64,000 nucleotides of DNA from Paramecium octaurelia (GCA_905182995.1 CAJJDP010000067.1:259679-323678); one strand, 5' to 3'; positions 49,497-63,943 are shown, counted from the first letter of the stretch. Notes: generated from the sequence alone by a model not told the origin. Translations and numbers: made by a program.

Positions 49497-50982
49497 ATGA
49501 AAGATAGAACTCTCGTCTAGGGACACAAAGAAAAAAATTCAAATTAACCGGACAGTCCATTTTAAATGGTGAACAACTTACAACTCATGATTATACTAAA
49601 AGACAAACTCTTGAAAGTAACAATATTAAATTATATTAAAGGTGATAAAGGAGATCACTAAAGTTTTCTCATGAAAATGGGTTATTCAGTATCTGATGAT
49701 CCAAATTATTAAGAATATCAGAAGAAAAATAGAGTAAGCTCAATTTCAACAGATTTGTAAACCGGAAATAGACTAACAAGTCGCTAATCAAACAGTAACT
49801 CTGTTGCTACAAGAGTATAGAGTATAGAACATAACACCAATTACGAAAACCCGAACGGTCCAAGAACCAGTGTGTATAATCCAAGAACAATCAGAAAAAC
49901 ATTTTAATCTGACGATTCTGATGGTGGACTCGAGAACTTCAGCGACCATTCACATCATATCAGCGCTGATAAAACTCCAAAACCTATTACAAGCGCCAGT
50001 TTCCCAAAAGAAAAGTCATCCATTATCCCTACTTTAATTCAATTTAAATTTCAAAGGATTAGAAGATGTTTCCAAATGATTAAAGCCTTGTTGAGAATGA
50101 AAAATCTCTGCAAGTATAATATATTTTAAATAATTCTTAGCTAAAAGAAAACTTCTTGGTCGTTGAAGTAAGAGATTTTAAGAAGGAATCAGAAATCACT
50201 CAAATTTAATGAAAGTCTTACTGTGATCAAGATTAAGTAATGGACATAAATGGTATTCTCCAAAATGATTTCTTTTATACAATAAAAAAGATTAGACAAG
50301 TGCAAATTAAACTTCATTGTATTTTATATCGTTATCTTAATAGGACAATCCAGAGAGCATGACACAATTGGAGAAAGATTAGGCCATAATTGTTGTATCA
50401 AATATTTTCACTTTTGCTATGTCTAATCTAGTTATTATGTCATCATGCACTAATTTGATAAATGAATTATAAGTCTTAATGTACTAAGAACAATTCTATG
50501 AATACAGAAAACAATTTAGTAAATTTGTGACTCAAAGAGCTAATTATATCAGTTAGGATTATTAAGTATTAACAGAATAAGAAAAAAAAATCATTTTATC
50601 CGAATGTGTCATCATTAATAATCTGATCCCAAGTTTAGTAAAACTGACTGAAAGCTTGGATGTACTGAAATGTAATAAACCAAGCATAGAGTTTTTAATT
50701 AGATGTCTAATTTCCCTAATTCAGTATTTTTTTATATAGAACTTTTCTAATTTTCCTAAAATTGCAATGAAAAAATAAAAAATTAATTTCTTTTAATATC
50801 AATTAGGCAAGAATAACTCCTCAATGATAATTGTTTAAAATTCTCAAATCAAGTCAGATGACATGATTTTTGGCACTTACAATGAACAACAACTCAAAGA
50901 TTTCATATCCAAAGAAAATTGGTCTGAGTCCAATAAAAGTAAAATGAACTAAGTAGCAAACAATTTAATCAGTATTTTCTGA
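49497..50982 (+). CDS. Unknown protein, about 477 aa
   Basis: The frame from ATG 49497 with two introns (27 nt, which is in phase, and 25 nt) reaches TGA at 50980. The first 190 residues are polar and Ser/Thr/Asn-rich (NRVSSISTDLQTGNRLTSRQ). Then come basic helices (FKFQRIRRCFQMIKALLRMK) and a long helical domain (DQAIIVVSNIFTFAMSNL, ECVIINNLIPSLVKLTESLD). No family recognised, and no clear signal peptide. The 27-nt segment could also be coding, which would give 486 residues. Confidence 0.65.
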
Positions 50983-52126
50983 TTAAGTAAAGACTCAATA
51001 TTTGTATATAATTTGATTATAACTTCAATTATCATTGTATTCTAAATAAATTATAAAATAATCTTCTTATAAATTCTTCATGAATATAGAAGAAATTGCG
51101 AGAATTGAAAATTAATTAATTGCAAACTTAGTCTAATTTATTAAAACTTGGAGGTTTCTTTTGTAATAACATTCTTATTAATAAGGTTAATGGGTAAAGT
51201 TTAATTCCAAATAATAATATGAATAATATTGCGAGAACTATGATCAATTTATTAGATAAATGTTAATTCTTCATTAAATAATTCCTAAATAAAAGATTTT
51301 CTTCTTTTCTAAATTTAATGAACAAAGAAACAACATTTTTTTTTCGATAATCATTTTGATTTAGTTTTTTTATATTCTAAAAATGATTATCAATATACTA
51401 ACTCTCAAATAAGAAAGGATGATAACAAAACTTACTTTACATATTTATATAATGAGTTATCATTAGTGAATAGTTGTTTAAAAGTGATTTATTCAAAAAT
51501 TCATTAAATATCTTTAATAAGCTATTTGTATTGCATAACTATTTAAATTATTATTTTTGATTATATTTATTTTAGGTGGTTTATTTTTTACTCTAAATGA
51601 TTTATTAAATTGAGTAAATTAACCTTTAAGAACTAGAATAATCCTATAAAAGGATTAAGCTTTAATTCATATTTAAAATCTTATATAGATGAACATAAGT
51701 GGAATCTTCATTTTGTAAACTGTCGTTATTCACAGAAACTAATATTCAACAATTTTTAGAGTCTTTATAATTTATTTAAGATGAAGAGTGAATTTAAAAT
51801 TTTTTAATTGAATTATTGCATTTGAGTAGATCAATAGGATCATTTAATATGCTTAACAATTTTCTATAATAATTCAAGTTTTGAGTCTGTGATTTTACAT
51901 TAATTTCTATAACACTTAGTTGAAATTATTGGATATTTTAAGTGTAAAATAGAATTAGAATGCTGTTCATGGTATCATTATGCTTGTGACATATGAATGG
52001 ATTAGGTTTGCATTTTGGATTCAAGCTAATTGATACAATATATTAATTCATATATTATATATATATCTAAAAGGGATTCTATTCAAAATTCTAAAATACA
52101 TCAGTATTCTCATAATTTAAATTAAA
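50983..52126. other. Gene-poor AT-rich region, 1.1 kb
   Basis: No gene could be supported on either strand; frames are short or of spacer composition. No RNA gene or significant repeat is seen. Confidence 0.5.
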
Positions 52127-53537
<1,411 letters not shown>

Positions 53538-53674
53538 ATTGTTTTTCAAAATATCAATATAAATATCTTAAATTTGCAATTTTTGTACTTTGTTAACTCA
53601 AATTCCTTCTGTCTTATATGCCTGGTAAAGCAGCATTTTTATATATAATATTTAATAAATATATATTTAAAAAT

Positions 53675-53991
53675 ATGGAGAAGCAATAAATCAGCAAATC
53701 ATTTACCTACATTCCTACTGAGGAGGAGAAACAGAAAGATCGGGAAAAATAATTGGATGTACATTAAAAATAACTCCTTCATCCCAAGCTTAAATGGACA
53801 GCTATATTGTTAGCATTACTTTCAGTTATTCTATACTCAATTGGGTTAGTATAATTTACCACATTTAAAGAGCATTCATCCAAATCCACTTCGAAGAAGA
53901 CTCTACAGCCCTTTATTTGATTGCCTCCATCTGTCTATTGCCTCTAACCTACTGTTTATTCAAAGTGTGTAAAAAGAAACAAGATTTGTGA
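53675..53991 (+). CDS. TMEM230/TMEM134-like small membrane protein, 96 aa
   Basis: One 26-nt intron gives 96 residues. The cytosolic head is charged (TEEEKQKDREKQ); two membrane helices follow (WTAILLALLSVILYSIGAFI and ALYLIASICLLPLTYCLF) with a short acidic loop between (IHFEEDST), then a basic end (KVCKKKQDL). This layout matches TMEM230 proteins of secretory and endosomal vesicles. If the intron is instead taken as the 22-nt variant the second helix is lost, so the chosen splice is favoured. Confidence 0.72.
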
Positions 53992-54017
53992 CTAATCAAT
54001 TTTACTTATTATTAATG

Positions 54018-54839
54018 ATGTTCTTATATTCCAAACTACAAATATAATTTTATGAGCTTAATGTCACAAAATTTCCATTGATTTCAGAAAATTAGACTGA
54101 AAATCACGCAATTATAGCTAACATTAATATCACGAAGATATTAAATAATATTATTAAATTATATCATCAAATATATAAATTTAATTCCTCTGAAAGGAAA
54201 CAATTTAAATCTAAAAAATATGATTAAACCCAACCTGCACAATCACATTTGAGATTAGCATTATTAAAAATTAAATAATCATAGTAGAATAATGCAATCC
54301 CTACTTATCTTTGTATAACTAATAAGTTAACACCTGAATAAAATATAAGCATTCTTAATGAGAACCTATTTATGAAGGTTAAATATAAAATATAAAGGAA
54401 CAATTAAGCATTCATAAGTTTTTAAATGTTTTAAATTTAAAATTTTTTAGCCTCCATTTTTTAATGGTAATTGCATCAACCCTAGTTATCCAGTGTAATG
54501 ATCATTGATGAATAACATATCATTGTGTTCTATTTAATATTAGTAGTGATTGTTAATGAAATCACAAAAAAGTCCTACTAGGTGGAATCGAACCATCATC
54601 CAAGGATTTACAGTCCTATGCACTTGCCATTGTGCTATAGCAGGATATTAAGATTAACAGGTACATTAATCAAAACTTTTTGTTTTGCTTTAATTTAAAT
54701 AATAGTTTTAGTTCTTTCAAAGTTATTGGAGAATTTAACTCCAATTAAGAATAACTTAAGGGAATTAATAGATTATTTTGATAATCAATTTTTGTAATTA
54801 GTTTAATACATTTATAATCATATTTATTAAAAATTATGA
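54018..54839 (+). CDS. Low-confidence open frame overlapping tRNA-Tyr
   Basis: A TGA-free frame of 273 codons from the ATG at 54018. The first part reads like protein (SKLQIQFYELNVTKFPLISE, then YDQTQPAQSHLRLALLKIKQ), but the later part runs antisense through the tRNA gene and is then of spacer composition. If real, the gene probably ends near 54450 through an intron I cannot place. With TGA as the only stop, a chance frame of this length is unusual but not excluded. Confidence 0.28.
54566..54571 (-). terminator. Pol III terminator of tRNA-Tyr
   Basis: Six T residues on the minus strand start one base after the discriminator A of the tRNA, as expected for RNA polymerase III termination. Confidence 0.75.
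54573..54644 (-). tRNA. tRNA-Tyr (anticodon GUA)
   Basis: 72 nt fold as a cloverleaf without an intron. The acceptor stem pairs CCTGCTA with TAGTAGG (one G-T pair). The D stem is GCAC/GTGC, the anticodon stem AGGA/TCCT with loop CTGTAAA, and the T loop is GGTTCGATTCC. The C1-G72 pair and A73 discriminator are the eukaryotic tyrosine identity elements. GUA reads TAT and TAC; it is not one of the glutamine tRNAs that read TAA or TAG in this code. Most eukaryotic tRNA-Tyr genes carry an intron, and this one does not. Confidence 0.93.
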
Positions 54840-54899
54840 ATAGACGAATGTATGATTGTGGGTAATAATTAGCATTTAAAATCTTTTAGAATATGTTAG

Positions 54900-57800
54900 A
54901 TGAGATTTGAAGACATCACAAGTTACTAGAATCACAAATAGAATGTAAATTTAGTTAATAATTCAAATTAGTTTTGTAATGGAACTAGTTTCAATGGTAA
55001 TTTCAATGAGCAGTCGACGACAATGAATTTAGGGAAAAGTAAAGTAAATGTAATTTTAGGGTAGTAATAAGAAACAAATTAATCATCTACGTTGCTTTTA
55101 AATAATACAACAGAACAATTGGAATTGAATGAGCAAGAATATAAAATATTAAGGAGTCGAATTCTTGAAAGAGAAAACAATAGCAATATAAACATGAGTT
55201 AAATGATGAATAATTCATTGACGTAATTGAAATTCCACATTCAATAGATATGACAAAGATCAATTGAGTCAGTTATAAGAATCAATGAATTCGTCAGTAA
55301 GGGTTGCACTCTTTGGATAGGACTAAGAAAGAGAAATGATATTAAAGGAATTAAAGGATAGAACATGGAAAGAAAGAGAGTACCTCAAAGATCGAGATAC
55401 AATAGACAGAGAAATAAAGAAGGCTAAGGATGCTTAGCGAATACAAGAATTGAAATAGTTAGGTTCAGACAGAGATATACTATTTGAGAGGTATGAAATA
55501 TTAGTAGTATAAAAGATATAATAATTTTATAGCATAGTGTAATGAAATCTTAAATAGTAAAAGTGGGTTATACAAGAAGGATAATTTAGATAGAGTGATT
55601 TAGTTAAATAAGATAAAAGAGTCAATAGAGTAGGATCGAATGAGAATCATGAGTAGCGTATTCAGCGATTTGATGAATTAAACAGGGTATAGATCCAATG
55701 ATGCTTCAAAGTACGCAGCACAATAGATATTATCTGATAATTCAGTTCAAGGTGCGGGTGCCAGTGAGATTGCATAGCATTGGTAATTCCCTGATGATTA
55801 GAAAGTTATCGAATACGACCCTTAACAAATCAAATATGATTAGGATATGATTGAGAAGAATCTGCAAGCAGCAACTCGATTATCTCAGGAGATTAAAATG
55901 CATATGGTCGGAATGGACCCTGCATTAAAACGATATGCTGAAGCAAATGGTTATGGGAGTTTGGAGAGTATTTTTGCAGAGAAGAGTGAAGATTACAGTT
56001 CAATGACACCAGAACAAAAGAAATTAATAAATCTGTTGGCTTAGGAGACTGATGCAAAAAGAGCATTGGAAAGATTGCCTTATGGATTGGATTATTAGAT
56101 CATGTAGAGTAAAGTGGATAAAATAACTTAAATGAGATTGGAATTGGAAAGAACGGTCTAGGAATAAAAGTATTATAAGATCAGGGAGAATTATGAGTAA
56201 ACAGTAAAGGATTCCGATCAAGAAAGGAAATAGAACATCAGAGATAGACTGTTGCATTAAATGGAATCATGGAGAGGAGAAAAGAAATACAATCCAACTG
56301 AGGGTTTGGTTATTCATTGGGATTGGTGCTTGAATGTACCTAAAAAATACGATAGATGTAGATTGACTTGGGGAATGTTCTTAAGGGGACAAACACTAAA
56401 TAAGCCTTAGATTGTTGAGGATCATATGTGTATCAGTGATGGCTACAGAGTTAATTATTGCATGTTTAATGAGCATTAATATGTTTATGATGTGATACCA
56501 AATAAGGACATAATTGTTGTAATTGAGTTGCAATGTTATTATCAAGAGGGTGGCAGAAAGAGATTGGACATATATGGTTGGACAGTCTTGGAAGTATTTG
56601 ACATTAATATGAATCTCATAAGGGGAAGATTTAAATTACCATTTTATCCAACAGGGACAAATCCAAGCTAGTTGGTTTCTTCTGATAAACCATTGAAGAG
56701 TGTTTCAAATACTCTGTTATTTTGCAGGATTTCATTCCCTTTTGATAATGAGTATTCGAAAATGGAACCATTGAATCCAAGTACAATGACCCAAGAATAT
56801 TATATTACTGGAATTCATAGTAGAACAATAATCAAACATGATTATGATCATGTTCCATAATCAATTAGAAAGAGAGGGTATAATCCTTTAGCATTTGATG
56901 AGTTGTTCAATCAAAAGAGAGAAATCGAACCTGAAGAGGTTGAGGTTGTGGAAGTAAAGGAACCTGAATGGTAATTGATGGAACTGGGCGAAAACAGACG
57001 AGGACTATACATTAATATCCATGAATTGCTTAATTACTTTGTCAAAACTAAATCAAAAGTTAGATGTTTCTTAACTGATGTGAAAAGAGGAGTGTTGAAG
57101 GATGAAAAGGATATACCTTGTTCATTCGAAACAGATCCTTACGAAATGAATGAGTAACAATTAAAATCAGACTATTTCGGTGGACCTTTCGTATTCATTG
57201 AAGAAGAGTATCAGTTCTTTGTTGATCTTGTCACATATGCTCATAATAACAGAGCATGGGATGATTTATATTTAATATTCTAAGTTTTCGATTATCCTCC
57301 AGAAAAAGTAGAAAAGGAAGATGATAAGAAGGACAATCAATCTGTGGTTTCTGAGTAATCAGTTACGGATGTTAAGCCTGTTGGTAAAAGATGGTATGCA
57401 TTCAAGTTGTTCGAGAATAACATACTTAAAATAGGCAGATTTTCAGAATTCATTTATGAACCACCTATTAAGAAACCTCCCTTTGATCCTTTCGAATGCA
57501 GAATCACAAATTCTTAAATAGATTTCAGTATCAACTTATTTGATTACAATATGGGCAATCTTAATGAACAAATGGAAAAATTTAAACAATTGAGACAATT
57601 GAAGAGAAAGTAAAGAGGACATGGCAAACCTAAAATAAAACCCAAGAAGGAAAAGAAGGAAAAATAAGTGGCATATGATTGGTAGAATTTGCCATTGAGT
57701 GACAGACCATTTATTGAAAATTTGAAATAGTAGTATTAAGATAGACCATTTGACAAAGGATTTGGAATAGATTTTTATATAGATCAAGCAAGATTCTTAC

Positions 57801-59434
57801 CAGATAATGTGACTGTGTGTAAGATCATTTTATAATTCATGAATACTAATTTAGAGAAGTTGTATCCTCCAAAATCTGTTCTCCCTGACATCGGAGCATC
57901 CACCTATTCACCCATATTTAACTACAAAAATGAATTGAGAAGTCCACACTTTGATCCAACCACTATCGCATTCTTGACCATTCTGACTAAAGACAATACC
58001 TAAAAAGAAGTTAGAATAGTTGGATATTGCGCTATCAATTTGTTTTTATCCAAAGCCACCAAAATGCAGCCAACCAATCCCTTGGAAAGAGATGTCGTAT
58101 TAATGAATGGTCTCTATCAATTACCAATCCATTGTCAACATCCAGCTATGATTAAACCCTTCAATATGAATAGAGTCCAAAAACTTGATAGATTGCCTTG
58201 CTCCACTCTACTTGTGCGTATTTTCCTAGCTCCTATGTCAGATGATGGATTCAAACCGTTATCTATTAATGACTTTAGTTAATAAGATTGGTAAGCCAAG
58301 AAAGTTTGGCAATTAATGCCTCCATATGGTACTGGTCTTTACAATACTTAATTTTGCCCAATCAGGGAAACCGAAAAGCTGTTATACAATATCAGAGTGC
58401 AAAGATAAGACCCTAAACTAAGGGAAATTATGGAAAGGTTGTTGTCAATGGAGAACATCTAATAGACTATGACTGCTGCTCAATTCTTGTCTTGGCTAGA
58501 TGGGGCATTGGTAAGAGATGCCTACACTGATCTCATCGAATTGACTTACTTTGCCAAATATAAAGGATAAGTGGGATTCAAAGTAAGTTTGGATGGATTT
58601 CATAATGTGCCTGATACTGATCATCCATATGTGGCCATTTATTCGATTAATCCACCTGGAAGATTGTATCTATAATAACAGAATTAATAATAACAATAAA
58701 ATGATATCAATTTAGCCAATGAAATTATCACTTGCACATCCTATAATTGGGAATCGGCATTGCAATCACCTTAATTCAATGAAGGGTATTTCAAATTTAA
58801 AGACATTCCATTTGATAAAAATACTCACTTGGTATTTGACATTAGAAGAGTCAAATTTTCATAGAGAGGCACAAAATCAATTGTGGAAAAGGTAGGATGG
58901 ACAGTATTACCCATTTTCACATAAAATGGATTTGTCAAAAGTGGAATCTATTAGGTGCCAGTCCTTGCTGGAGAAATTACTTTTAAAATTATAGAAGAAT
59001 TTCAAAGAGGAGAAATATGGGATTAAATAGACGAAATGACAAAATAAAAAAAGAATGCACTTAAATATTTAGACAACATGTCAATCATTGTAAGGTTATT
59101 GGATGGACATAGAGAAGGTCACTTCTAAACTCCATTTGACCATTCAAGAATGATATATTCTTATTTACCTAAAAATAGAATGTCTTCTTATGTATACAAT
59201 GCAGGAGTAGATGCTAAATTGAAGACAGCTAAGAAATTGATATCAATTGCACCAAATAAATAATAATTAAATGAATACAATGAAAAGATTTCCAATGCGT
59301 TATATTAGGTAAATATATATATCGATTAAATTTAGTCTTTGGGTCTCAAACCTCAAGATGCAGTGGCTGCAAAATTAGTACAAATTGAAAATCCCAATAA
59401 TTAGACAAATCAGGAAGATTAATAAATATTATGA
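54900..59434 (+). CDS. Very large protein with coiled coil and C2-like beta domains, possibly CCDC17-like, 1485 aa
   Basis: Three introns (25, 25 and 27 nt) give 1486 codons exactly. Residues 1-130 are polar, and about 130-460 are charged helix or coiled coil (EREMILKELKDRTWKEREYL, YQIMQSKVDKITQMRLELER). From about 470, beta-rich segments follow: IHWDWCLNVPKKYDRCRLTW, VVIELQCYYQEGGRKRLDIY, then FDKGFGIDFYIDQARFLPDN and HLVFDIRRVKFSQRG. The motif FGIDFYIDQARFLPDNVT recalls the C-terminal domain of CCDC17-type ciliary proteins, but I cannot confirm this. A Lys-rich segment splits the beta region near residue 895. A ciliary role is plausible. Confidence 0.8.
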
Positions 59435-59578
59435 TCAAAATTAATACTTTATTATAAATATAAGTTATTTTTTGGTCAAATAGATAATTAATTAGTATCT
59501 AATTTTTATTATGGGCATATTTATAATATTAGAAAATGACATTGTACATTTTTTAATTTAAATACAAAACTGATCATA

Positions 59579-60151
59579 TCAATTATTTGTTTTTACTATA
59601 TTCTATTTCATGATTAGTTATTCTTTATCCTCTAATTGTAATTTGATCTTATTAAAATAATTATCAAGGAATCTTTATTGAGCTTATTCAACAGTTTTCT
59701 TTTGAGCAGTATAAAAGAATCTATCATTTTAAAGGATCCTTTATTTCTCATCCAATTCAAATGAATCTATTAAATTATTTTAGCAATAAGAGTATTATGA
59801 TGGTTTGGTCTTATCCGATGCTTCACTGGGACTTTGAGCTTATTTCTTAGCACACTTTTCATTTTTCTTAAATTGATGTGATTATTTATTATCATCTCTA
59901 TTAATCAAACATTTCTTTTGGGAATTTTCGATAGTTCTTACAAACTCAAGTTCTGTTTAAATCTGTTTATCAGCAATTAATTTCTTTTTTATTACTCTTT
60001 TTTATTCCATAATATCAAAAGTCTCAATTTTGCAATCTTCCACAAATTTGATAGGTTCTATAACTTCTATTTGTTATTTCTTTTATTACGAATATTTCAA
60101 GGACAATAACACATTTTTTGGAATTGAAATAAGTTTTTAAAGGAATTCCAT
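59579..60151 (-). CDS. Hypothetical basic protein, 190 aa
   Basis: An intronless frame, Lys/Gln/Glu-rich with helical propensity (TFDIMEQKRVIKKKLIADKQ, then QKKTVEQAQQRFLDNYFNKI). There is no signal or membrane segment and no family recognised. It converges with the 1485-residue gene (144 nt between stops) and lies downstream of CEP41 on the same strand. Confidence 0.65.
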
Positions 60152-60288
60152 TTTATATTATATAATAATTTAAAGTGAAAATTTTTGTATTCCTACTTTA
60201 TTGTAATTATTATACAATACCAATAAGTAAAGAGTAATTAAATAATGAAAATAATTTATAAAAAACTACTTAGATTAATGCTATTATA

Positions 60289-61257
60289 TCATTTATCAAT
60301 ATATTATGATTGCTATTGCTTCTATTAACTAGATTATCTAGTAATTTTAGTTTTCTAACTAATTTGTGATTTTGTATCACTGATATTCTTTTCAGACTTA
60401 TTTATTTAGGAATCTGTTTCCTTGTAATTAGATCTCTTGATAATTTTATTCGGATTCTCTGTTATTATTCATGTATATTATTACCTTCTGGTTTTGGAAT
60501 CGATGGTACCTTGATGCCAATCACTCCTTAAGGGTAATTTTGGAGGAACTTTTCAATGCCTCCACTCAAGAGATAAACATTCTCGAATCCTTTTTCAGCA
60601 AAGAGAGTAGCTGAAGGAATTCCGTTCTTTTCATCAAAATGGTATATTATGATATGTTTGTCTTTTTAGTTTTTCTAATTAAATAATTAAACATACGAAT
60701 CTATGAATTTATTAAGTTAATTTGTCCTGTCTTAGGTTTGGAGCAGGAAAATTAACTGCTTCTTTAATGTGATAAAGTTCAAATTCATCAGCATCCCTTA
60801 AGTCCAAAAGAAGAAATTCTGATTGGTCTGTAATCCCCAATTATTCTGTGGCATAAGTAATTGCAGAGACTTGTGAGACTTCAGTAAATCTTGTCATTTA
60901 ACTATGTTGACTCTAAGTATCGAATTATTGTAATTGCTCTTAAGCTTATTGTTGTTAATCTGCTAACTTATAAATAGTCTCTTGTTCTGTGTTTTCCTTC
61001 GATAACATATAAAGTGTACGCTGATAAAGTTAAACACAGTCGAGCACTTAATACGCTTAAATAATTCAGATCTTTTTTTAGCTATCTTGGCATTGCTTAC
61101 TACCTCAATGTCTCTCACAGTTGGGCCTGTATTTAAGGTTTGTTTGACATGATCATATTATTTGTTTTTTGGTACTTTTTTATCAAGGGGCTTGGGAATT
61201 CAAATTCATAATTACATTTCCTTTTCCTTTAACATAACCTATTGGCAATTTGTCCAT
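60289..61257 (-). CDS. CEP41: CEP41-like centrosomal protein with rhodanese domain, 290 aa
   Basis: Four introns (25, 23, 22 and 26 nt) give 290 residues. The N-terminal motif KKVPKNKQYDHVKQTLNTG and the following KKRSELFKRIKCSTVFNFI match CEP41 (pattern P-x-N-x-x-Y-x-H-V-K). The rhodanese domain shows LLLDLRDADEFELYHIKEAV, IIIYHFDEKNG and GFENVYLLSGGIEKFLQNYP. The position of the catalytic Cys of active rhodaneses lies in the YHFDEKNG loop, which has no Cys, as in other CEP41. The protein is needed for tubulin glutamylation in cilia, which fits the TTLL gene in the window. An in-frame ATG at 61383 would add a hydrophobic N-terminus and is judged less likely. Confidence 0.88.
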
Positions 61258-61379
61258 ATTAATTAATTCAAATATTCTGTTAACTAATATATTAAATTTA
61301 ATGAAAACATAATATTGATTTTTAAGAATAATTGCAATGATGATTAATATAAAAAGCAAAAAAATAGATTGAATAGATA

Positions 61380-63839
61380 TCATTAATACTTTTTGAGTAT
61401 TTAAATTAACAATAATTCTTTGATTGGTTTAACTAAAAAGTCTGCCATTCCAGAATTAATACACTTTTCATATTCTTATTAATCTGTATAACCACTGCAA
61501 CCAATTATAATCTAATTTGGAAAGCTTTTTAATATAATTTTGGTAGTTTATTAACCATTCATTCCAGGCATTTCAATATCCATAAAAACAATTTTATAGC
61601 CTTGACAAGTGCTGCAACACTTTTTATTCTTTATTTTTGCAATGGATTCACTCCCAGACAAGGCTGAATCAACATCAAATTCACTTGCAAATAAGTGCTT
61701 TTTAGTTTTATACAATTCCTATAATATTCCTTTAAATGCAAAAGTATTAAAACAATCATCATCAACTATCAAATAATGAAGGCAAATTTATTAAGTAGAT
61801 AAATCTTCTTTTGTGTTCGTAGGTATCTATTTAAAACTATTTATTTCATCAACTTCCTAAGGCTACAATGAAATTTCAGGTATCCTAAAACTAGAGACTT
61901 TCTTTTTGAAAAAGTCATCAATCAATAAATCAAAATAGAAATGGCAATAATGATTATTCTATTCGTTTTTTGAATCTATATTTAGTCCAGCAGATCCAAT
62001 ATTTTACGCAATCTGATTACTTATAACTAAACCCAATCCAACTCCTTATTGGTTGAGTTTTCTACTTTCTTCAGAATTAACTTTGGAGAATGCCTTAAAT
62101 AATTTCAGTTGGTCTTCTTCCGAGATCCCAATTCCTTCGTCTCTTACTCCAATTCTCAAAGTCTTCGATTTTGCCATCTCAAGTATTATTTTTATTTTAC
62201 CACTTTATGTAAATTTAAAAGCATTGCTCAGTAGATTAACAATTATTTACCTAATTCTATTTCTATCCTAAAATATCATTTATGGAAGGTTAGAACTGTA
62301 ATTGATAGACAATTGAACCTCTCTCAACTTAGCTTTTAATTCAAACATTTTTTAGCATTCTTCAATTAAAGTAGATAAATTAAATGGTACTTTCTCCACT
62401 TTGAATTTACCATTTTTAATTTAAGCCAAATCAAGCAGATCATTGGATAAGTTTAAAATATAGTTTGAGTTATCTAAGGCTATTTGTAATTATTCATTTA
62501 TGTATGGGTTGTTTTTAACTTGGGTTTATTTGAGTACACATTCTAGCATTTAGATAATGCAATTCAAAGGAGAACGATATTCATGACTGACAAATGAGAG
62601 CATTTTTGACTTTTGTTTATCATATTCTTTTAAGTATCTAATTTTTTGTCTATGAGTTACATCTCTACAGATAATGATGATATTTTAATTTTTACTTAAA
62701 GTCAATGTTAGTTCAAGTAATTAATTATTATCAGCATTAACATAGGTTTGTGATGCTTGTATTTATTGATTAGTAAAAACAGTTTATCTTTAATTTAACT
62801 ATGTTTGAACAACAATACAATCTTAATTTTTTTATTTTAATAACATATCAATGATATATTTTATTTTGTATTTCTGACTCTTTTCTTAACCCTAAGACAC
62901 ATCTAAACCTAGATTTCTCTATTGTAAACAAGCTTAATCTTTGATTTCAGTCGTTTATTTGAAAAGATACAAAGAGGGTTATCTTTGAAGCTGTGATACA
63001 AATAATAAGTCATCGTTTGCTTCTCCGTTAACTAACTAAAAGGTATTCAAGCTATCAATAAACTGAAGCACTTCTTGTTCATTCTCTCTATTGAATAGTG
63101 TTTTTGTTGCCTAGTTTAAATATTTGATAATATATGGAAAATTGGGAGAATTCGAGTCTGGAATTAGTAAAATTACTCCTTCTTTTAATAATTCTAAACA
63201 CTGAATAGTGGAATCGGAAATAACATTATCGGCCAAAGCTGATGTATCTCGTATCCCTGCAGAATTGGGGTTTTGATCTAAGTCAAATTATGAGACACCC
63301 CTCTTTGAATTTAACATCTCTTATTTGTTAGTGTTAGTAATTTCAGTTAAAATTGATGTAATTTGAGATTGTTTTTACTTCATCAATGAAGAGTTGAAGT
63401 ATATTGATATCATTAAAGATATCAATAATTGTGGCTATTCTCCATCAAATTCAATCCTCATATATGAGTAAACTAGTAAAAATATTGAGATTATTGCTTA
63501 TAATGCAAATAATTGAGATTGCAAACGCAACTTAAACTCTAAATACAGGTCTTTTATTAAGATTTGAGCAATTATGATTTATGAAAAGGGTATCCTACCA
63601 AAATTGTGTACATTCATTATTATTAAACATATCACATCTAATTGTATGCATATAATAGTTCCTTGTAACATTAACTTGTTAAAAACATTTTATAGCAATA
63701 TTAATGCCAGACTAATTGAAGTTATAATTATTAATTGTATCAAATTGAGTAGACATGAGCTTTCCAATTAGTGATATATTGAGTATGAGAGAATCATGCA
63801 TTGTAACAGGTTGACCATAAAGCATTTTTGATTTAACAT
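61380..63839 (-). CDS. Membrane-bound hybrid histidine kinase with receiver domain, 819 aa
   Basis: An intronless frame of 820 codons. The N-terminal 200 residues contain about five or six hydrophobic helices (for example NLIQLIIITSISLALILLQN and FALQAIISIFLLVYS). A PAS-like region follows. The dimerisation/phospho-acceptor box is MLSFVSHEYRSPLNCI (His419), then the ATPase N box IIVNLLSNAFKFT, G1 RDEGIGISEEDQ and G2 GVGLGLVIS. A C-terminal receiver has LIVDDDCF, the phospho-acceptor MDIEMPGMNG (Asp754), and FLVKPI. All phospho-relay residues are present, so the protein looks active. The family is common in bacteria, plants and protists, and is expanded in ciliates. The ligand is unknown. Confidence 0.95.
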
Positions 63840-63943
63840 AATTTAATATAAATACACTGTTTAAACTAAATTTCTATAATTATCTTAATTTTACAGCTAA
63901 ACTTTATTGTCATCCTCATTTCTTTTATTTACCCTATCATGCT

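Noticed and set aside
49990-50160. Alternative frame through 49.99-50.16 kb
   Set aside because: A second frame also reads like protein here, but only the first connects to the downstream domain through the clear 25-nt intron.
54573-54644. Glutamine suppressor tRNA for TAA or TAG
   Set aside because: The anticodon loop CTGTAAA gives GUA, and the C1-G72 pair with A73 fits tyrosine.
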